Shown here: positions 53,487 through 63,236 of the stretch, piece by piece
Layout: each line of letters opens with the position of its first letter
How positions within the stretch are numbered: the stretch's first letter is position 1
Origin: an uncultured Bacteroidales bacterium
GTDB lineage: Bacteria > Bacteroidota > Bacteroidia > Bacteroidales > UBA932
Length of the DNA stretch: 64,000 nucleotides
Assembly: GCA_944323245.1 (NCBI GenBank)
Contig: CALURT010000004.1
Location: 1 to 64,000, forward strand
Reading direction: 5' to 3'
The notes under the pieces: model-generated
The model's database searches: none
What the model was told of the DNA's origin: nothing
The model's input: the letters and a program-made list of their open reading frames with translations, nothing else
Translations under genes and position numbers: made by a program

Positions 53487-54059
53487 ATGGATAAATATTC
53501 AATGAATTTCGGACGCAAGGAGCGTGTATTGAATTATGCATGCCAGACTTATCAGCTTTCCCGGCCGAGCAAGGTCGGGGCAGTCATGGCATTGATACGG
53601 GTCTGCCAGCCTGCTTCATTTGAAGAATGGCAGCAGGCTTTCCGGGAATTGACGGAGAAAGACTGTATCGATTACATATACAATCTGACGATAAACCGTA
53701 CTTTTGACGGTTACTTACGGGAAAAGTCAGTAATCAATGATGGCTTGGCCAAACTTTTCCCGAGTTTGCGCTTTGAGGAAAGCGATCCGGAATTGGACCA
53801 TGCCGGAGATATAGACTATATTGCCAAATTAGGGGACAAAGCCATCGGCATACAGATAAAGCCTGTGACGGCAAGTGCTAATTTCGGTAGCTATTCCCTG
53901 ACGGAAAGGATGAAAGCCAGTTTTGAATCGTTTAAGGAACAATATGGAGGCAATGTATTTATTGTGTTCAGTTTGGATGGGGAAATCGCAAACAAGGATG
54001 TTATAATACAAATCCGGGAAGAAATCGGTCGTTTGTCTGACGGATCCCTTCCCGGATAA
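53487..54059 (+). CDS. MjaI-family type II restriction endonuclease, possibly shortened
   Basis: The 190-aa protein has LNYACQTYQLSRPSKVGAVM near the N-terminus and a PD-(D/E)xK-like centre DHAGDIDYIAKLGDKAIGIQIKP, where Asp and QIK would form the metal site. This looks like the MjaI family (CTAG specificity in MjaI; not assured here). From memory, family members carry ~40 more residues between FEEW and the QAF...TEKDCIDYIYN segment; those seem missing here. It pairs with the methyltransferase 3 nt upstream. Confidence 0.65.
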   Translation: MDKYSMNFGRKERVLNYACQTYQLSRPSKVGAVMALIRVCQPASFEEWQQAFRELTEKDCIDYIYNLTINRTFDGYLREKSVINDGLAKLFPSLRFEESDPELDHAGDIDYIAKLGDKAIGIQIKPVTASANFGSYSLTERMKASFESFKEQYGGNVFIVFSLDGEIANKDVIIQIREEIGRLSDGSLPG

Positions 54060-54078
54060 GCGAAGTCTTGCCAAAATA

Positions 54079-55068
54079 TCAGAATGCCCTGAAGCCGATG
54101 GCCTTGCGGACTTCCGTGAGGGTGGCGGAGGCGCTGGCACGAGCCCTGTCCCGACCGGAAGCGACCACTTTCGACAGATAGGCATCGTCGTTGTATATCG
54201 CATCGATTTTTTCCTTTATCGGCAAGGTTATCTTGCAGATGTCCTGTGCAAGCTGCTTTTTCAGGTCTCCGTAGCGGATGCTGCAGTCATTCCATTTTTC
54301 GGTGAAATAATCCACCGTAGACTGGTCCGATACGAGTCTGAGGAGGGTGAAGAGGTTCTCGATGACCTGCGGCATCGGTGAATTAGGCTCCGTAGGACCG
54401 GAATCCGTGACGGCTTTCATCACTTTCTTGGTAATGGTCTTTTCGTCATCATAGAGATAAATTCCGTTGCCGTTGCTTTTTCCCATCTTGCCTGTACCGT
54501 CAAGACCGGGGACTTTTATGGCCTCGCCCGTGAAAACCAGATTATGAGCCTCCGGAAAAACTTCCACTCCGTACATGCTGTTGAACCTGCGGGCATAGAC
54601 TCTTGCCATTTCCAGGTGTTGCTCCTGGTCCTTGCCTACGGGAACCCAGTTGGCCCTGTGAATCAGGATGTCGGAAGCCATGAGGACAGGGTATGTAAGC
54701 AGTCCTGCATTGACATTGTCCGGATTCTGACGGACCTTTTCCTTGAAGGTCACCGTCCTTTCCAATTCCCCCACGTATGCTATCATGTTGAGCAGTACGT
54801 AGAGTTCGCTTACTTCCGGCACGTCGCTTTGGATGTACAGCGTCGCCTTTTCAGGGTCGAGACCTGCCGCAAGGTATTCCGCAAGGATAGTTTTCACGCT
54901 TGCATGGAAATCATCCGGATGCGGATGGGTCGTAAGCGAGTGCAGGTCGGCTATGAAAAAGTAGCAGTTGTACTTGTCCTGTATTTTTACGAAATTCTTC
55001 AACGCTCCAAAATAGTTTCCGAGGTGAAGATGTCCTGTGGAGCGTATTCCGCTCAAAACTGTTTCCAT
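54079..55068 (-). CDS. trpS: Tryptophanyl-tRNA synthetase
   Basis: The 329-aa class I synthetase charges tRNA-Trp. It has GIRSTGHLHLGNYFGAL (HIGH-type motif), PVGKDQEQHLEMAR, and the GKMGKSNGN signature (KMSKS-type). ATG 55068 (METVLSGIRSTGHLHLG) is the family start; 17 upstream codons in frame look non-coding. It follows recA with a 57-nt gap and converges with the nuclease gene 20 nt away. Confidence 0.96.
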   Translation of the reverse strand: METVLSGIRSTGHLHLGNYFGALKNFVKIQDKYNCYFFIADLHSLTTHPHPDDFHASVKTILAEYLAAGLDPEKATLYIQSDVPEVSELYVLLNMIAYVGELERTVTFKEKVRQNPDNVNAGLLTYPVLMASDILIHRANWVPVGKDQEQHLEMARVYARRFNSMYGVEVFPEAHNLVFTGEAIKVPGLDGTGKMGKSNGNGIYLYDDEKTITKKVMKAVTDSGPTEPNSPMPQVIENLFTLLRLVSDQSTVDYFTEKWNDCSIRYGDLKKQLAQDICKITLPIKEKIDAIYNDDAYLSKVVASGRDRARASASATLTEVRKAIGFRAF

Positions 55069-55125
55069 TGTATATGTCGTATCATTAAAAAGCCGGCGCA
55101 ATTGCTTGGCAGCCGGCATATTGTT

Positions 55126-56157
55126 TTAGTCCTTTATTGAAGCGAGGGCTTCCCTTATCTTGGCCTCGATTTCGTCGCAGAGTTCCACGTTGTCGGCAAG
55201 GAGCTGCTTGACAGCCTCACGTCCCTGGGCTAATTTCGAGTCGTTGTAGCTGAACCACGAGCCGCTTTTCTTGATTATGTCAAGCTCCACACCGAGGTCT
55301 ATGATTTCCCCGACATGCGATATGCCTTCTCCGAACACGATGTCGAATTCGGCTTTCTTGAACGGCGGAGCCATCTTGTTCTTCACGATTTTCACCTTGG
55401 TCCTGTTGCCGAGGGCTTCCTCCCCGTCCTTGATCTGCGTGGTCCTGCGGACATCCACCCTGACCGATGCGTAGAACTTGAGGGCGTTTCCTCCGGTGGT
55501 TGTTTCCGGATTGCCGAACATGACCCCGATCTTGTCGCGGAGCTGGTTGATGAATATGCAGCAGGTGTTCGTCTTGCTGATATTTGCTGTGAGCTTTCTC
55601 AAAGCCTGGCTCATGAGCCTTGCCTGAAGACCCATTTTAGAGTCACCCATTTCCCCCTCGATTTCGGCTTTCGGCGTAAGCGCCGCCACAGAGTCGATGA
55701 CGATGATGTCGATCGCTCCGGACCTGATCAGATTGTCCGCTATTTCAAGAGCCTGTTCGCCGTTGTCCGGCTGGGATATGAGCAGTTTGTTCAGGTCTAC
55801 GCCGAGATTTTTGGCATAGGTCCTGTCAAAGGCGTGTTCGGCATCTATTATTGCCGCTATTCCTCCCTGTTTCTGAGCCTGGGCAATGGCATGTATGGCA
55901 AGCGTGGTCTTTCCGCTCGATTCCGGTCCGAAAATCTCGATGACCCTTCCTCTCGGATAACCGCCGATTCCCAATGCATGGTCGAGGGCAATAGAGCCGC
56001 TCGGAATCACGGATACTTCCCATTTGGGCTGGTCTCCGCCCAATGACATGATGATACCCTTGCCGTAATCCTTCTCCATCTTGTCGATTGTCGCCTGAAG
56101 AGCTTTCATCTTCGCTGCATTCACATCGACACTTTCCTTTTCAACTTCTTTGGCCAT
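55126..56157 (-). CDS. recA: Recombinase A
   Basis: The 343-aa RecA drives homologous recombination and repair. It has Walker [10 protein letters not shown], Walker [13 protein letters not shown], loop L2 region [30 protein letters not shown] and the acidic C-terminus. ATG 56157 ([13 protein letters not shown]) is used; the frame from 56202 spans the leader. A TACTTTTG -7 box (minus strand 56208-56215) gives a ~45-nt leader. No LexA-type operator was evident. RecX is encoded 4.6 kb away. Confidence 0.98.
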   Translation of the reverse strand: MAKEVEKESVDVNAAKMKALQATIDKMEKDYGKGIIMSLGGDQPKWEVSVIPSGSIALDHALGIGGYPRGRVIEIFGPESSGKTTLAIHAIAQAQKQGGIAAIIDAEHAFDRTYAKNLGVDLNKLLISQPDNGEQALEIADNLIRSGAIDIIVIDSVAALTPKAEIEGEMGDSKMGLQARLMSQALRKLTANISKTNTCCIFINQLRDKIGVMFGNPETTTGGNALKFYASVRVDVRRTTQIKDGEEALGNRTKVKIVKNKMAPPFKKAEFDIVFGEGISHVGEIIDLGVELDIIKKSGSWFSYNDSKLAQGREAVKQLLADNVELCDEIEAKIREALASIKD

Positions 56158-56207
56158 AATTGTAAGATTTATAATTAAATGGCACCGTCCGTCGGTACAC
56201 AATCAAA

Positions 56208-56215
56208 CAAAAGTA
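56208..56215 (-). promoter_or_regulatory. recA -7 box
   Basis: The minus strand reads TACTTTTG, an exact match 50 nt before ATG 56157. Confidence 0.6.
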
Positions 56216-56306
56216 CATAAAAACCGGAATCCAAGCAAATATTTTTTTTAGTCATGAGTCAGTGCTGGCGTCCGACCATGGCCGTGCCCGGGCCAAAGCC
56301 GGAGTC

Positions 56307-57110
56307 CTAATCCGACAGTGCTGCGCCGAGAGCCGTGCAGAATCCGGGGTGCTCCGGTATTATGAAACGGACTCCGTAGATTTTTTCCATTTCACCGAAA
56401 ATCCCACTGCATTGCGGCAGCGTGCAGAGCCGTCCGATAAGCACTAAGTCGGTTATGCCGTATCCCGCTGCGCAAAGTGCAGCACTGCTTCCGATTGTCT
56501 GCAGGACAAGGCGTATGAGCCCGGCTGCGGTATCTGCATCCGAGATACCTTGAGCCGCCTTGCCGAACAATGATGCCGTGGCATATAACGGAAGTCCGGG
56601 GAGAGCCGAGTCGCAAAGGTCCTTTATCAGGATGTCTGTGTTCTCTGCGAGGCCGGCAGCGGCCAAATCCGATACACCGTTGATGTCGTCTGTGCCGAGC
56701 AGAAGCCGGGAGAGCCCGGCCAATGTCCCTCCTCCGATTCCGAGACCTCCGGCATGGCGGGCAATCTTCCCGTCCACAAGGACGAATGATGTCCCTGTCC
56801 CCATGCTTACGACCATGAATTCATCTTTGTCCGAATAATATCTTGCTCCGGCTGCATTGGCTTGAAATTCATCTGTTTTTGATGCTGGAATCCCGCACAG
56901 GCTTTCTCCGGCGGACAGGCTTCCCACTCCGGTAAGCGTCGTTTTCTCCACGTCGCCGGCAATGATTCCATTGTCGGAAATGAATTTTTCCAAAGCATCG
57001 GCTATTCCGAACTCCCTGTATGGCGGAAATATTCCGGCAGCGACGGGTTTCCTCCCGTCAACGGCGACGATTTTGGTGGAACTTCCTCCGGCATCGATTC
57101 CTGTTTTCAT
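56307..57110 (-). CDS. Type II pantothenate kinase-like protein
   Basis: The 267-aa ASKHA-fold kinase has phosphate-1 GIDAGGSSTKIV, SMGTGTSF (phosphate-2), and HAGGLGIGGGTLAGLSRLLLG, typical of PanK II enzymes that phosphorylate pantothenate in CoA synthesis. ATG 57110 fits the family start; a TATATTTG box (minus strand 57129-57136) lies 19 nt upstream and would overlap an earlier in-frame ATG. The recA promoter is ~90 nt downstream. Confidence 0.88.
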   Translation of the reverse strand: MKTGIDAGGSSTKIVAVDGRKPVAAGIFPPYREFGIADALEKFISDNGIIAGDVEKTTLTGVGSLSAGESLCGIPASKTDEFQANAAGARYYSDKDEFMVVSMGTGTSFVLVDGKIARHAGGLGIGGGTLAGLSRLLLGTDDINGVSDLAAAGLAENTDILIKDLCDSALPGLPLYATASLFGKAAQGISDADTAAGLIRLVLQTIGSSAALCAAGYGITDLVLIGRLCTLPQCSGIFGEMEKIYGVRFIIPEHPGFCTALGAALSD

Positions 57111-57128
57111 TGACGTAATGATTTTTTG

Positions 57129-57175
57129 CAAATATACGAATAAGTGTGTTCGATGAATTTATTTACCTATCTTTG
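57129..57175. promoter_or_regulatory. Divergent promoters, pantothenate kinase and rlmN
   Basis: TATATTTG on the minus strand (57129-57136) and TATCTTTG on the plus strand (57168-57175) are exact -7 boxes serving genes starting at 57110 and 57201. Confidence 0.6.
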
Positions 57176-57200
57176 CCAATGATTGTAACAGGAAATTTTT

Positions 57201-58244
57201 ATGGCTCCGAAATCGAAATTGCTCGGAATGAATCCCGAAGAGTTGAAGAAAGTCGCTGCGGACAACGGTCTGCCGGGCTTTGCCGCAAAGCAGATGGCGA
57301 GATGGCTCTATGTGAAAAAGGCAAGGTCCATTGACGAAATGACAGACATCTCCAAGGCGGGGCGGGAAAGACTTTCCGAAAATTATGTCGTCGGGACGGA
57401 ACGGAGTATCGACAGGCTCGTTTCTTCGGACGGTACGGTGAAATACCTGTTTCCGGTGACTGCTGCCTTGGGCGGGCGGGACGAGTCCGGAGCCGTAGAA
57501 GCGGTAATGATTCCCGACGGAGACAGGGCCACGCTGTGCGTTTCCTCGCAGGCAGGCTGCAGGATGGGCTGCAGGTTCTGCATGACAGGACGTCAGGGAT
57601 TTCACGGGCAGCTTTCGGCAGCCGACATCATCAACCAGTTCCTTTCGGTGGATGAGACCGACCGGCTTACCAATGCCGTATTCATGGGTATGGGAGAGCC
57701 GTTGGACAATTATGACAACGTAATGAGGGCTATAGAGATACTTGTTTCTGACTGGGGCTTCGGGTGGAGTCCGAAACGCATTACCGTGTCGACAATCGGA
57801 GTCTTGCCGGCACTCAGACGTTTTCTTGACGAAAGCCGCTGCCACATCGCCGTGAGCCTGCACAATCCGTTCCCGGACGAAAGGCTGTCCATCATGCCGG
57901 TGCAGAAAGCCTATCCGATAGAGGATGTGGTGGCTCTCCTGAAGCAATATGACTTTTCGGGACAGAGACGTGTAAGTTTCGAATATACAATGTTTTTCGG
58001 CTTCAATGACACGAAACGCCATGCCGATGCTCTCGCAAGGATGCTTTCGGGATTGGAATGCAGGGTCAATCTTATCCGCTTCCACCAAATTCCGGATTTC
58101 CCATATACGACATCTCCCGAGCAGATTATCAGGGTTTTTCAGGAGAGGTTGGAAAGAGCTGGAATAGTCACTACGGTAAGAGCCTCCCGCGGGGAGGACA
58201 TATTGGCCGCATGCGGCCTTTTGGCAGGAAGACACGCTGAATGA
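57201..58244 (+). CDS. rlmN: Dual-specificity RNA methyltransferase RlmN
   Basis: RlmN is a radical-SAM enzyme that makes 2-methyladenosine at A2503 of 23S rRNA and A37 of some tRNAs. The 347-aa protein has CRMGCRFCMTG (4Fe-4S cluster CxxxCxxC), GMGEPLDNYDNVMRAI, SFEYTMFFGFND and the C-terminal catalytic Cys in LAACGLLAG. Start 57201 is 25 nt from the -7 box. Confidence 0.96.
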   Translation: MAPKSKLLGMNPEELKKVAADNGLPGFAAKQMARWLYVKKARSIDEMTDISKAGRERLSENYVVGTERSIDRLVSSDGTVKYLFPVTAALGGRDESGAVEAVMIPDGDRATLCVSSQAGCRMGCRFCMTGRQGFHGQLSAADIINQFLSVDETDRLTNAVFMGMGEPLDNYDNVMRAIEILVSDWGFGWSPKRITVSTIGVLPALRRFLDESRCHIAVSLHNPFPDERLSIMPVQKAYPIEDVVALLKQYDFSGQRRVSFEYTMFFGFNDTKRHADALARMLSGLECRVNLIRFHQIPDFPYTTSPEQIIRVFQERLERAGIVTTVRASRGEDILAACGLLAGRHAE

Positions 58245-58272
58245 CAGAGAAGACACTCGGAATGACGGATAT

Positions 58273-60717
58273 ATGAAAAGGATATTTACCATATTTCTGG
58301 CGATGTTTTTCATCCTGTCATCCGGATATGCTTTTCCGGAGACAATGAACCATGCCGGTACCGGGGATGCTTCTGTGCCGGAACCCCGTCCGTCCGGCCT
58401 TTCGACCAAGGCTGATTCGCTTTCCATAGCCGCAGTCAGAAGCAGGATGGATGAAATAAGGAAGAAAAGGCCGACTGTGGCCGTAGTGCTCAGCGGAGGA
58501 GGAGCGAAGGGAGCGGCGCAGATAGGCGTATTGAAATATCTGGAATCCATAGACATGCCCATAGACATGATTCTCGGGACGAGCATGGGCGGTCTTGTCG
58601 GAGGATTCTATGCGCTCGGCTACAACGCACACCAGATGGATTCGATAATCCGGACCATAGACTGGAACATGGTGATGAGCGATGCCGTGCCGAGAGAGTA
58701 CATTTCGTATGCAGAGAGCAAATACAAGGAAAAATACCTTATTTCCATCCCTTTCTATTATGATACAGAGTATTATAAGGAAATGCTCGAGGACGAAATG
58801 AAGTATGTCGATACGAAAAGGCACGAGGAACAGATTCAGCTCGGAGCGGATGCGGGCCGTTCTGTGGACCTGATCCGGGACAATCTTCTCGGAAGCCTCC
58901 CTTCGGGATATTATTTCGGACAGAATGTCTACAACCTCATCAGCGGACTTTCCGTAGGCTATCAGGATTCATTGGATTTCGGAACGTTGCCGATTCCGTT
59001 CGCATGCGTGGCCACTGAATTGGTGTCGGGAACGGCGAAACATTGGCATACGGGCCATATTGCTACTGCATTGAGGTCCACAATGTCGATTCCGGGCGTC
59101 TTCGCCCCGGTCAAGGTTGACGGGATGGTCCTCGTGGACGGAGGCATGAGGGACAATTATCCGACTGTCCTCGCCAGGGAAATGGGCGCCGACTACGTGA
59201 TAGGTGTGGAAGTGTCGACCGACAGGAAACAATACAATGAAATCAACAACATCGGGGACATCATCGATCAGGGCATAGACATGCTCGGCAGGGCTGTCTA
59301 TGAGCACAACATGACAGTGGCGGACATCAATATCCATCCCGAACTCGACGAGTACAACATGATGAGCTTCGACCCTGAAAGCATAGACGACATCCTGCAC
59401 AGAGGCTATGTCGCCGCATATAAGAACGAAGCAAGACTGCTTGCAATAAAGGCTGCCGTAGGAGAAGATTCCCTCGTCCTGCACAACCGCAAGGCCATAG
59501 ACATCAATACCGATTCCGTCACTATCACGGGAATCGACATAAGGGGAGTGTCCGACCGGGAAAAGGCAATCCTGATGAAAAAAGTCAGGATCGAGCCCGG
59601 CAGCAAGGTGTGCAAGGCAGACGTGGAGCATATCGTGGCGGAAATCTACGGGACGCAGTGCTATGACTACGTGACGTACGAAATGGAAGGTCCGGAAGAG
59701 CCGTTCAATCTGATAATCAACTGCAAACCCGGGCCGATACACCAGTTCGGAGCCGGAGTCAGGCTTGATACCGAAGAGATAGTTTCCCTGCTGATCAATG
59801 TCGGACTCAATGCGCACAGGCTTCAGGGTTCCCGTTATGATTTTACGGGCAGAATCAGCATCAATCCCTATTTCAAGTTCCACTATTCCTACGATGCCCC
59901 TAAGATACCTACGCTGAACGCTACGGCTTCCGTGAGGTGGACCGATCTGAATCTTCTCGATTTCACGTCCAACAGATTCAATCTCAGCTATCTCGACGTG
60001 CGTCAGGAGTTGTATTTCTCCAACCTGAAATGGTCGATGTTCGATCTGAAGGTAGGATTGCGGAACGATTATTTCAACGTACGCTCCCTCCTTTCGTCCG
60101 AACTCATCGTCGGAGACTATGACCTTGCCCAGCTGAGCAACGATTACGTGACTCTTTTCGCTGATGCCCGCAGCGATACTTTCGATGACGGATATTTCCC
60201 GTCCTCGGGCCATACGGTCGGACTTTCATACGGCTGGACTTTCGCCGGTTTCCCGCGGAGGTTCAACAATTTCCACGCTGTGCAGGCCGACGGCAAGTTC
60301 GTGATACCGTTCGGCAGGGTCTTCTCATTGATTCCGTCGTTCAATTTCAGGTTCCTGTTCGGTAACGAAGTCCCTCTTCCGTACGTCAATGTCATGGGAG
60401 GTTCTTTTGCAGGGAGGTATTTCGACCAGCAGATGCCGTTTGTCGGCGTGAACAATGTCAGTACGATGAGGAACATAGTCACCATGTTCAGGACGGACTT
60501 CCGGTTCAGGGTGGCGAAGAACCATTATGTGAAGGCAATCCTGAACTATGCAAGGGACTGCGACGATTTTACCACATATACCAAGGGGCTCGGATACTTC
60601 GGCGCGGGTGCGGAATATTCGTTCGATGCCTTCTTCGGTCCCGTTTCCGCAACTCTGCACTGGTCCAATATGACCAAAAGAGCCGGATTCTACATCAACA
60701 TAGGCTATTTCTTCTGA
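58273..60717 (+). CDS. Patatin-like phospholipase with C-terminal outer-membrane barrel
   Basis: The 814-aa protein has a signal peptide (~20 residues, ending SGYAF), a patatin domain (~75-330) with oxyanion loop SGGGAKGAAQIG, nucleophile GTSMGG and catalytic DGGMRDN, then a POTRA-like linker and a ~330-residue barrel ending in Phe (INIGYFF). This is the layout of type Vd-like and Bacteroidetes patatin-barrel proteins. It may cleave phospholipids at the outer membrane. It starts 28 nt after rlmN. Confidence 0.9.
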   Translation: MKRIFTIFLAMFFILSSGYAFPETMNHAGTGDASVPEPRPSGLSTKADSLSIAAVRSRMDEIRKKRPTVAVVLSGGGAKGAAQIGVLKYLESIDMPIDMILGTSMGGLVGGFYALGYNAHQMDSIIRTIDWNMVMSDAVPREYISYAESKYKEKYLISIPFYYDTEYYKEMLEDEMKYVDTKRHEEQIQLGADAGRSVDLIRDNLLGSLPSGYYFGQNVYNLISGLSVGYQDSLDFGTLPIPFACVATELVSGTAKHWHTGHIATALRSTMSIPGVFAPVKVDGMVLVDGGMRDNYPTVLAREMGADYVIGVEVSTDRKQYNEINNIGDIIDQGIDMLGRAVYEHNMTVADINIHPELDEYNMMSFDPESIDDILHRGYVAAYKNEARLLAIKAAVGEDSLVLHNRKAIDINTDSVTITGIDIRGVSDREKAILMKKVRIEPGSKVCKADVEHIVAEIYGTQCYDYVTYEMEGPEEPFNLIINCKPGPIHQFGAGVRLDTEEIVSLLINVGLNAHRLQGSRYDFTGRISINPYFKFHYSYDAPKIPTLNATASVRWTDLNLLDFTSNRFNLSYLDVRQELYFSNLKWSMFDLKVGLRNDYFNVRSLLSSELIVGDYDLAQLSNDYVTLFADARSDTFDDGYFPSSGHTVGLSYGWTFAGFPRRFNNFHAVQADGKFVIPFGRVFSLIPSFNFRFLFGNEVPLPYVNVMGGSFAGRYFDQQMPFVGVNNVSTMRNIVTMFRTDFRFRVAKNHYVKAILNYARDCDDFTTYTKGLGYFGAGAEYSFDAFFGPVSATLHWSNMTKRAGFYINIGYFF

Positions 60718-60724
60718 TGAAAGC

Positions 60725-61243
60725 ATGAAAGCCTCTGACGTGAACGAAAGGATACTCGACCGCATGAGACGGTTATGCTCGATGAGGGAATATTGTACGT
60801 CCGACATCGAAGGCAAAATCATTGCGGCATTGAAGAAGCGGCCGCAGGAGGATTCTCCGGAAGAGGACATTGGAAGGATTGTCCGGGACATGATGGAGCA
60901 GCTCCGGAAAGACGGTTATGTTGACGATGAAAGATATGCACGGGCGTATGTGAGGGACAAGTCCGCTCTCTCGGGATGGGGACGCTTCAAAATTGCAAGA
61001 GCGTTGTCAGCCAAAGGGATAGACAGTGAGACAGTCAGTACGGCGATGAAGGAACTTGATGACGGCAGGGCGAAGGGGAAAATGCGGAAGGTATTGGCAT
61101 TGAAGGCTGCTTCCCTTGCCAAGTCGGAAGACGGCATGACTTTGAGACAGAAGCTCCTGCGTTTCGCCCTCGGCCGCGGCTATTCATACGGGGAAGCAGC
61201 GGCCGCAATAGATGAAATTTTCAGTGAAAACAAATACCTTTGA
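60725..61243 (+). CDS. recX: RecX-family RecA regulator
   Basis: The 172-aa all-helical protein has the three-helix repeats of RecX: LRKDGYVDDERYARAYVRDKSALSGWGRFKIARAL and the later GRGYSYGEAAAAIDEIF. RecX inhibits RecA filaments. It is not next to recA, which lies 4.6 kb away on the other strand, but nearby on the chromosome. Confidence 0.87.
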   Translation: MKASDVNERILDRMRRLCSMREYCTSDIEGKIIAALKKRPQEDSPEEDIGRIVRDMMEQLRKDGYVDDERYARAYVRDKSALSGWGRFKIARALSAKGIDSETVSTAMKELDDGRAKGKMRKVLALKAASLAKSEDGMTLRQKLLRFALGRGYSYGEAAAAIDEIFSENKYL

Positions 61244-61247
61244 CAGA

Positions 61248-63236
61248 ATGAAAAAAACTTACAGAAGACTTACGGAACGGGAAATCGGCGTTCTCGAGTC
61301 CCAGATGTGCAGCGCCTCCGACTGGAGCAGGATAGAAGTGGTGGAGGATTTCTCTCCCGAATATATCAGATACACCCGTTTTTCGGGAGATATAAGGTTA
61401 GGTTCGTTCCGCAAGGAATTCGACCTTCCGGGAGGTATGAAAAAACATTCCGGACTGTATTACACGACACTCCACAATGTGACCGTAGGGGATGACTGCT
61501 GTATAGAAAACGTCAAGAACTACATAGCGAACTATGAGATAGGCCATGACAGTTTCATAGAAAATGTCGACATTATCCTGACGGACGGAGTCAGCAGTTT
61601 CGGCAACGGAGTGGAGGTCTCGGTACTCAACGAGACGGGAGGCAGGGAAGTGATGATACATGACGGGCTTTCGGCACACGAGGCTTACATCATGGCCCTG
61701 TACAGGCACAGACCGGGGATTGCAGACAAAATGCGTGCTGTCGTGTCCCGTTACGTGGATAACGTGTCGTCCGCCACAGGGCATATCGGTTCACATGTGA
61801 CGATAGTGGATGCCGGATACATAAAAAACGTGAAAATAGGCGATTATTGCAAGATAGAAGGTACTTCACGACTCAAGAACGGCAGTATAAACAGCAACCG
61901 CCACGCTCCCGTGCATATCGGAGTAGGCGTCATCGGGGACGATTTCATAGTTTGCAGCGGTTCGTCCATTGAGGACAGATCCACGCTTTCACGCTGTTTT
62001 ATAGGCCAGTCCTGCCATATCGGCCATACGTATTCCGCGTCTGATTCGCTGTTTTTCAGCAATTGCCATGGGGAAAACGGCGAAGCCTGCGCAATTTTCG
62101 CAGGACCGTTTACCGTCACCCACCATAAGTCCACCCTTCTGATAGCCGGAATGTTCTCTTTCATGAATGCCGGTTCGGGCTCAAACCAAAGCAACCACAT
62201 GTACAAGCTCGGTCCAATCCATCAGGGAATCATGGAAAGAGGCGCCAAAACCGCTTCGGATTCCTACATCCTGTGGCCTGCCAAGGTCGGGGCCTTCTCT
62301 TTGGTGATGGGCCGGCATGTGGCGCATCAGGATACGTCGGACCTTCCGTTTTCGTATCTGATTGAAAAACAGGATACTTCATATATTTTCCCCGGAGTGA
62401 ATCTCAGAAGCGTAGGTACGATAAGGGATGCCCAAAAATGGCCGAAAAGGGACGGAAGGACCGATCCTGTAAAATCGGACTGCATCAATTTCAATCTCCT
62501 GAGCCCTTACACGATTCAGAAAATGATGACAGGCACGAGGATTCTCAAGGACCTTGTGGCCGTCTCGGGGGAAATTTCCGACACCTATTCATACCAAAGC
62601 GCAAAAATCAAGAATTCGTCATTGAAAAAGGGCCTGAAACTGTATGACATTGCCATAAACAAGTTCATGGGCAATTCCCTGATCAAAAGATTGGAAACAG
62701 TTGCCACCGGGGACATTGAAGCCATAAGGGAGCGGTTGAGGCCGGATACGCCAGTCGGTGTCGGGCAATGGGTTGATATGGCGGGACTTATAGCCCCGAA
62801 AAGCGAGATAGACGCATTGCTCGACGACATCGAATCCGGACAATTGACCGACACAAGGGAACTGAATGCGAGATTCGCCGCAATCCACAGGAACTATTAC
62901 ACTTACGAATGGACGTGGGTTTACGGTAAATTCAAGGAATACTACGGTATCGACCTTGAACGGATAACTCTCGCACAGATTATTGAAGTAGCCGGAAAAT
63001 GGAAGGAATCTGTCGTGGCACTTGACAATATGGTGTACGAAGATGCCAGAAAGGAATTTTCATTGTCGGCGATGACCGGGTTCGGGGCAGATGGCGACAA
63101 ATCGCAGCAGAATCTTGATTTCGAGTCCGTCAGAGGCGGGGATTTCGAGTCCAATCCGTTCGTGACGGCGATTGTAGAGCACATAAAGGTCAAAAGCGCC
63201 CTCGGCGACGAATTTATCGCAAGGATGAAGTCCTGA
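61248..63236 (+). CDS. DUF4954 family protein (beta-helix acyltransferase-like)
   Basis: The 662-aa soluble protein is a Bacteroidales-type DUF4954 member. The N-terminal half has a left-handed beta-helix feel with hexapeptide-like turns (VGDDCCIENVKNYIANYEIGHDSFIENV; GSHVTIVDAGYIKNVKIGDYCKIEG) seen in sugar-phosphate nucleotidyl or acyltransferases. The C-terminal half is mostly helical. ATG 61248 is preferred over 61212, which overlaps recX. Function unknown. The next gene overlaps its stop (TGATG). Confidence 0.8.
   Translation: MKKTYRRLTEREIGVLESQMCSASDWSRIEVVEDFSPEYIRYTRFSGDIRLGSFRKEFDLPGGMKKHSGLYYTTLHNVTVGDDCCIENVKNYIANYEIGHDSFIENVDIILTDGVSSFGNGVEVSVLNETGGREVMIHDGLSAHEAYIMALYRHRPGIADKMRAVVSRYVDNVSSATGHIGSHVTIVDAGYIKNVKIGDYCKIEGTSRLKNGSINSNRHAPVHIGVGVIGDDFIVCSGSSIEDRSTLSRCFIGQSCHIGHTYSASDSLFFSNCHGENGEACAIFAGPFTVTHHKSTLLIAGMFSFMNAGSGSNQSNHMYKLGPIHQGIMERGAKTASDSYILWPAKVGAFSLVMGRHVAHQDTSDLPFSYLIEKQDTSYIFPGVNLRSVGTIRDAQKWPKRDGRTDPVKSDCINFNLLSPYTIQKMMTGTRILKDLVAVSGEISDTYSYQSAKIKNSSLKKGLKLYDIAINKFMGNSLIKRLETVATGDIEAIRERLRPDTPVGVGQWVDMAGLIAPKSEIDALLDDIESGQLTDTRELNARFAAIHRNYYTYEWTWVYGKFKEYYGIDLERITLAQIIEVAGKWKESVVALDNMVYEDARKEFSLSAMTGFGADGDKSQQNLDFESVRGGDFESNPFVTAIVEHIKVKSALGDEFIARMKS

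Noticed and set aside
56158-56306. Possible SOS operator or terminator between recA and pantothenate kinase
   Set aside because: No convincing palindrome for either was found; only the -7 box at 56208-56215 is supported.
58969-60213. 414-codon open frame on the minus strand
   Set aside because: Antisense to the patatin-barrel gene; composition is that of a complement-strand shadow.
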